A DNA stretch of 64,000 bases from JASHVB01 sp035523995 (GTDB taxonomy: Bacteria; Pseudomonadota; Alphaproteobacteria; Acetobacterales; Acetobacteraceae). The stretch covers positions 59,741 through 123,740 of the forward strand of contig DATKPQ010000116.1 of NCBI GenBank assembly GCA_035523995.1, in the 5' to 3' direction. Position numbers and translations under genes: made by a program. A model generated the notes under the pieces. That model did not search any database and had not been told where the DNA came from. It was given only the letters and a program-made list of their open reading frames with translations. The stretch's first letter is position 1; each line of letters starts with the position of its first letter. Shown in pieces: positions 59,843 through 64,000 of the stretch.

Positions 59843-62557
59843 CTAGGTTTGTTCACGCTTAAAGGCAGCAGCCCGCCCAGCATCGAGGAAAGTCTTGGCG
59901 TCGAGGCGCCCAAAGATCTCGATCAACGGTGCCACCAGCCCGGTCCACCCAGTCTGATGACTGGCGCCGATGCCAGCCCCGTCGTCGCCATGGAAATACT
60001 CGTAGAACAACAGATTGTCGCGCCAATATGGATCGTTTTGAAACTTCGCAGAGCCACCAAACACCGGCCGCCGGCCTGACCGGTCGCGCAGGAAGATGCG
60101 GGCCAGCCGGTTGGCGATCTCGTGCGCGACCTCAAACAAGTTCATCAGATTTCCCGATCTCGTCGGGCACTCGATCTTGAAGCTATCTCCGTAATACAAG
60201 AAATATTGCATCAGCGCGCGGATCAACAGCACATTGACCGGCATCCACGTCGGCCCGCGCCAGTTCGAATTCCCGCCGAACATGCCGGTGTCGGACTCGC
60301 CGGGAAGATAGCTGACCCGGTATTCCTGGCCAGCTACCCAAAAGGAGTAGGGATGCTCGGCATGGTACCGGGACAATGCTCGTATCCCATATGCGCTCAG
60401 GAATTCGTCTTCATCGAGCATTCGCGACAGGATACGCCTAAGGCGGTTCTCGTTGACGAGCGCTAGGAGGCCACGCTCACCGACACCGAAATGGCCAGGG
60501 CCGGTGGCATGGATTGACTCGCGCAATTGCGGCATCCGCCTTAGACGCTCATACACGAGCGCGGTCAGATGGGGAACCTGTTCCCGCTGCCATTTCTCGA
60601 CGACCGTGGTCGCGCACAGCGGCAACAGCCCAACCATCGAGCGAACCTTGAGCCGCGTCGCATTACCGTCAGGAAGACGAAGCACGTCGTAATAGAAACC
60701 GTCTTCCTCATCCCACATGCCGCTTGGGCCGACCCCGTTCATGGCATGGCCTATGAGGACGAACTGGGCCGCGAAATTTGTCGCCAGTTCTTCGTAGGCG
60801 GGCCGGTGTGCCGCGAGCTCGACGGCGATCTCAAGCATATTTTGGGCGTAGAGAGCGACCCACGCGGTCCCGTCCGCCTGTTCCAGATAGCCGCCGGTCG
60901 GCAATGGGGCACTGCGGTCGAACACCCCGATATTGTCGAGGCCAAGAAAGCCGCCTTCGAACAGATTGTGGCCATTGCGGTCCTTGCGATTGACCCACCA
61001 GCCGAAATTCGATGTCAGCTTGCCAAAGATCCTGGTCAGGAATTCGAGATCAGTCTGGCCGCGCAATGCCTGCTCGACTCGGTAGAGAAAGATCGCCGCC
61101 CAGCCATGTACCGGCGGATTGACGTCGCTGAAGTTCCACTCATAGGCGGGGATCTGCCCGCTCGGGTGCAGGTACAGGCCTTGCAGCAACAGATCCAGTT
61201 GCTGCTTAGCGAAATCGGGATCGACCGTTGCAAGCGCAATCGTGTGAAAAGCCAAATCCCACGCCGCGAACCACGGGTATTCCCACTTGTCTGGCATCGA
61301 AATGACATGATCGCTAATCATATGGAACCATTCACGGTTCCGAACTGCGCCGGACTGATCGGCGCGATGCTCCTCGAGCCACTTGTTCACGTCGTAGCAA
61401 AAGTACTGCTTGCTCCACAGCATTCCTGCCAATGCCTGGCGCATCACATTGGCCTCGTCATCGCCGACCCCTGGTGGGGTAATCGAGTGGTAGAATTGGT
61501 CCGCTTCACGCCGGCGGGTCTCGAAAGCTTCGGCGAACGCCGCACCAAACTGATCTTCGATGCTGGCCACAGTGTTCAGCCGCAGCCGGACGATGGCGGC
61601 CCCGCCCGACCCAATGCGCAACTCGTAGAGCGCTGCGGCCTTGGTCCCAGTGCTGTTCGGGTTTACCGCATCCCGCTTACCTGTAACCACGTGATCGTTG
61701 ATACCGTCCTTGACGTAGGGGGTCGGATTGGCGGTGCCGAATAGACGCGCGTTGTTAGTCTCGTTTTCGGTGAACAGCAGTTGCGGATGCCCCTCGCAAT
61801 ACATGAAATAGTCACCGAGCAATATGTCACTCGCAGCGATTGCGACTGAGCCGCCTACGGATCCGTCTTTCAACGCCGGTCTCGTTTCCTCTGACCACCA
61901 TGACCAAAGATTGCGGAACCACAGGGTTGGCAGCACGTGAATCACGCTTTCCTCGGGTCCGCGATTGCATATGCTGATCTCTATCAATATGTCTGTCGCG
62001 CTGGCTTTTGCGTACTCGACGAACACATCGAAATAACAGTTCTCATCGAAGATGCCGGTATCCAGCAGCTCGTATTCCGGCTCCATCCGGCCACGGCTTC
62101 TGTTCGTATTCACAAGGTCGAGATAAGGGAATGCATTCTGCGGATATTTATAGAGGTATTTCATGTACGAATGGGTGGGCGTGCTGTCGAGATAAAAATA
62201 GTACTCCTTGACGTCCTCGCCGTGGTTCCCCTCGCTGTTGGTCAGGCCGTACATTCGCTCCTTCAGAATCGGGTCCTTACCGTTCCACAGTGCCAGTGCA
62301 AAGCACAGTCTCTGATGGTCGTCGCTGATGCCGGCGAGCCCGTCTTCGCCCCAATGATAAGCGCGCGAACGTGCTTGATCGTGGCTGAAGGAGTCCCAGG
62401 CGTTGCCGTCGGCGCTATAGTCCTCGCGGACCGTGCCCCATTGGCGCTCACTCAGATATGGGCCCCATTGACGCCATGGCGCCACATTCTCGCGCGCTTC
62501 TTCAAGGCGAACAGCTTCGGGCGTCTTGGTCGCCTCGGCGCTTCCACATTGAGCCAT
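59843..62557 (-). CDS. GH63-like (MGH1-type) glucosidase
   Basis: A 904-aa protein of the mannosyl-oligosaccharide-glucosidase-like family (GH63/MGH1, (alpha/alpha)6 barrel). The catalytic-domain pattern is WEYPWFAAWDLAFHTIALAT (general acid Asp in AWD), PAYEWNFSDVNPPVHGWAAI, and the C-terminal NSNWRGPTWMPVNVLLIRAL. The N-terminal ~300 residues form a beta-supersandwich. No signal peptide, so cytoplasmic; bacterial relatives act on small glucosides such as glucosylglycerate. The ATG at 62557 has GGGAG upstream. Base use is slightly less GC-rich than in the core genes, hinting at transfer. Flanked by IS debris. Confidence 0.9.
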   Translation of the reverse strand: MAQCGSAEATKTPEAVRLEEARENVAPWRQWGPYLSERQWGTVREDYSADGNAWDSFSHDQARSRAYHWGEDGLAGISDDHQRLCFALALWNGKDPILKERMYGLTNSEGNHGEDVKEYYFYLDSTPTHSYMKYLYKYPQNAFPYLDLVNTNRSRGRMEPEYELLDTGIFDENCYFDVFVEYAKASATDILIEISICNRGPEESVIHVLPTLWFRNLWSWWSEETRPALKDGSVGGSVAIAASDILLGDYFMYCEGHPQLLFTENETNNARLFGTANPTPYVKDGINDHVVTGKRDAVNPNSTGTKAAALYELRIGSGGAAIVRLRLNTVASIEDQFGAAFAEAFETRRREADQFYHSITPPGVGDDEANVMRQALAGMLWSKQYFCYDVNKWLEEHRADQSGAVRNREWFHMISDHVISMPDKWEYPWFAAWDLAFHTIALATVDPDFAKQQLDLLLQGLYLHPSGQIPAYEWNFSDVNPPVHGWAAIFLYRVEQALRGQTDLEFLTRIFGKLTSNFGWWVNRKDRNGHNLFEGGFLGLDNIGVFDRSAPLPTGGYLEQADGTAWVALYAQNMLEIAVELAAHRPAYEELATNFAAQFVLIGHAMNGVGPSGMWDEEDGFYYDVLRLPDGNATRLKVRSMVGLLPLCATTVVEKWQREQVPHLTALVYERLRRMPQLRESIHATGPGHFGVGERGLLALVNENRLRRILSRMLDEDEFLSAYGIRALSRYHAEHPYSFWVAGQEYRVSYLPGESDTGMFGGNSNWRGPTWMPVNVLLIRALMQYFLYYGDSFKIECPTRSGNLMNLFEVAHEIANRLARIFLRDRSGRRPVFGGSAKFQNDPYWRDNLLFYEYFHGDDGAGIGASHQTGWTGLVAPLIEIFGRLDAKTFLDAGRAAAFKREQT

Positions 62558-63034
62558 GATCCGCTCCCATCAATGCGCTCAGGTTTCCGGCACGCCGCGG
62601 TCGGAGGGGTGACACTGCTTGCGTGACGGCCCAATGAATTACGCTACCGCCGCGTGGAATTGCAGGCAATAACCTCCGTCCGCGCACCGCAACACTGCAT
62701 CGCAGGTGCCGAACTCACAATCGAGTTTAGCCGATAGGAGATCGCGCGCCAGTCACAACCCGTAGTCCCGCGTCAAGGGCCGAAGCACTGGTTTAGTAAC
62801 CCCGCTCCACGTGCGCCTCCCTGAGCAAAGACTATATGCTCGTATAGCATTTGGGCGGACGTTTTGTTGCCGAACCACCCGCCGTTTCCTGGTAGATGGC
62901 TCAATCTCGAATGTTCGCGCTCAGGTCCATCTGCGCCACGGTCGCCGCGGTGATTTGTCACGTCGCGTGCCATGGCCCCGGTTGCTGCTCCTGGAAGCCG
63001 CCGGCCTGAGAGCGTCAGGCCGGCGGGATGGGCG
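62558..63034. other. 477-bp gap
   Basis: Upstream of the glucosidase and downstream of the small HTH-like gene, both leftward. No gene or repeat recognised. It should contain the glucosidase promoter. Confidence 0.4.
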
Positions 63035-63352
63035 TCAGTCGTCGAAGCAGCGCCAGAAACCGCGCCCCCGGCGCGCGCGCCGATCGGCCTTGACGTGGCT
63101 GGTGTCGAACCCGCGCGCCCGCAACTCGCGGCTGATCACCTCACGGCAGACGCCGATCTCGCCGGCGATGTAGTCGAAGGTGCGCCCCTTCCGACGCAGC
63201 GCGGCGATTGCCGCCACCTCGTTGTCGAACAGCGTCATGCGCTTGGCCTCCTGCGCCGCGGCCAGCTTGCGGCGGTGCTCCGGCCAGCGGGGGTCGTGGG
63301 CGACATAGGCACGCTGCGCCACGGACAGCTTGTCGCGTTGGGCCTGGCTCAT
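63035..63352 (-). CDS. small HTH-like protein
   Basis: A 105-aa basic protein: MSQAQRDKLSVAQRAYVAHD, PRWPEHRRKLAAAQEAKRMT, ALRRKGRTFDYIAGEIGVCR, EVISRELRARG. The last two segments form a plausible helix-turn-helix resembling the Hin/resolvase-type DNA-binding motif. The start is 63352 or, 10 codons earlier, 63382 inside the dispersed repeat. I believe related proteins occur in Acetobacteraceae without assigned function. It may be a transcription or mobile-element regulator. Confidence 0.6.
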   Translation of the reverse strand: MSQAQRDKLSVAQRAYVAHDPRWPEHRRKLAAAQEAKRMTLFDNEVAAIAALRRKGRTFDYIAGEIGVCREVISRELRARGFDTSHVKADRRARRGRGFWRCFDD

Positions 63353-63360
63353 CGGGGGCG

Positions 63361-63420
63361 ATTTCCAGCTTCGGCATTTCATTCCGCTTCCGGGTAGACC
63401 CAATTGATGCCTCGGGAAGC
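63361..63420 (-). repeat. dispersed repeat, copy B
   Basis: On the minus strand it carries the same AAGCGGAATGAAATGCCGAA core plus GCTGGA as 44738-44798, with a similar leader (GAGGCATCAATTGGG against GAGGCGTCATTTTGG). Sits directly upstream of the HTH-like gene. Confidence 0.65.
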
Positions 63421-64000
63421 CCGCCTGTTCCCGATTCGCCACTCTTGACACTTCGCCCGCCCGGCTGCCGCCGACCGCAGGCCGAAAAGTGCAGGAGATC
63501 CGCATCCTCGAAGGCTGACCCCTGACGGAATGCGCGAACTGTAAAGAGTTCTGCCGCGATGACTACGCAACGAAAAGCGAAAGCAAGAAATCGCGCTTTC
63601 TCAATGGGTTGAGGCCGGTCAGCAACGACAAGAGCTCGAAATCACTAGGTTTCCCTAACGTCACTTTCGGGGCGTTGGAGACGTGAACCCCCTCTCGGCC
63701 TCGATCTGCCACGGATGGTTCCGTCAAGGCATGTTCCGTCCCCATCGCACCGCTGCGCGTAACGGAAACTGATCCGCCACTACAGGGAACTGATGCCGAT
63801 CGAGACGGTGCTGATACCGCCATCGGAATCCGACCAAGATGGTGCAATTGGCCAAATAGAAAACAACTGCCGGCACCGCGAGTCTCAGGTCCCCGATCCG
63901 CTGGCGCCGCGCGCGGGGCGTCGTGGTGTCGCGGAGAGGTTCACCGTGTTCGCGGACTGACCCGCCAGGACGTGACCTGCGCCCTGGAGAGCAAGTGCTA
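63421..64000. other. 580-bp end region without a clear gene
   Basis: Open frames exist but show no family pattern or RBS. The right edge cuts unknown sequence. Confidence 0.4.

Noticed and set aside
63563..63847. 94-codon minus-strand frame near the right end
   Set aside because: No RBS, no homology, Ser/Arg/Gly-biased composition.
1..64000. CRISPR array, tRNA or rRNA genes
   Set aside because: No regularly spaced direct repeats and no recognisable tRNA or rRNA sequence were seen. A tRNAscan/Infernal run would be decisive.

Overview
The window is high-GC bacterial DNA. The gene content (lptF-lptG-lptD-surA-rsmA operon, pyrB with a zinc-ligand-deficient pyrC, Tat-type binding proteins, aldehyde dehydrogenases, LLM oxidoreductases, molybdate genes) and the palindromic interspersed repeats fit an alphaproteobacterium, most likely Acetobacteraceae/Rhodospirillales. 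That placement is inference; no rRNA or other phylogenetic marker was seen.

Layout. 0-12.3 kb: end of a PPDK-like gene, a DUF3096 protein, an MBL-fold hydrolase, two periplasmic-binding-type proteins, a convergent Opp-type ABC importer (oppF, D, C, B reading leftwards) with an M20 dipeptidase, and an LLM flavin monooxygenase. This looks like a peptide or xenobiotic uptake and catabolism module. 12.4-23.1 kb: core envelope and nucleotide genes on the minus strand (lptF-lptG-lptD-surA-rsmA, an O-antigen-ligase-like protein, pyrB-pyrC'). 23.1-27 kb: a 541-bp gap with a perfect CRP-type palindrome, then a peptidoglycan-binding/lysozyme-like protein, a collapsed membrane-protein gene and a patatin-like phospholipase. 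27-36 kb: a molybdenum region with two ModA proteins, modB, modC, a molbindin and a DUF2325 protein, mixed with broken genes (DUF4276, an aldehyde dehydrogenase N-terminus, a CO/xanthine-dehydrogenase large subunit). 35.8-42 kb: oxidoreductases (two divergent aldehyde dehydrogenases, an LLM protein, an SDR, an AKR).

42-51 kb is accessory: mosaic gene fragments, a Uma2 nuclease-like gene, a truncated ABC permease, an orphan type VI secretion VgrG island (DUF4280 PAAR-like protein, VgrG and three unrecognised partners) and IS5/integrase debris. 51-55.9 kb is an intact ABC importer (binding protein and two permeases, no ATPase) coupled to a sulfatase. 55.9-64 kb holds further wreckage (DUF4432, CaiB-type CoA-transferase, SHMT, SRAP, IS6), a small secreted Tyr/His-rich protein, a large GH63-like glucosidase and a small HTH-like protein.

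Recurring themes are four copies of a ~90-110 bp palindromic repeat, one of them inside the opp operon, and many pseudogenes in the second half. This indicates a decaying, rearranged accessory region beside a conserved core block. The most promising uncharacterised units are the VgrG cargo island and the hydrolase-patatin locus behind the CRP-like site.
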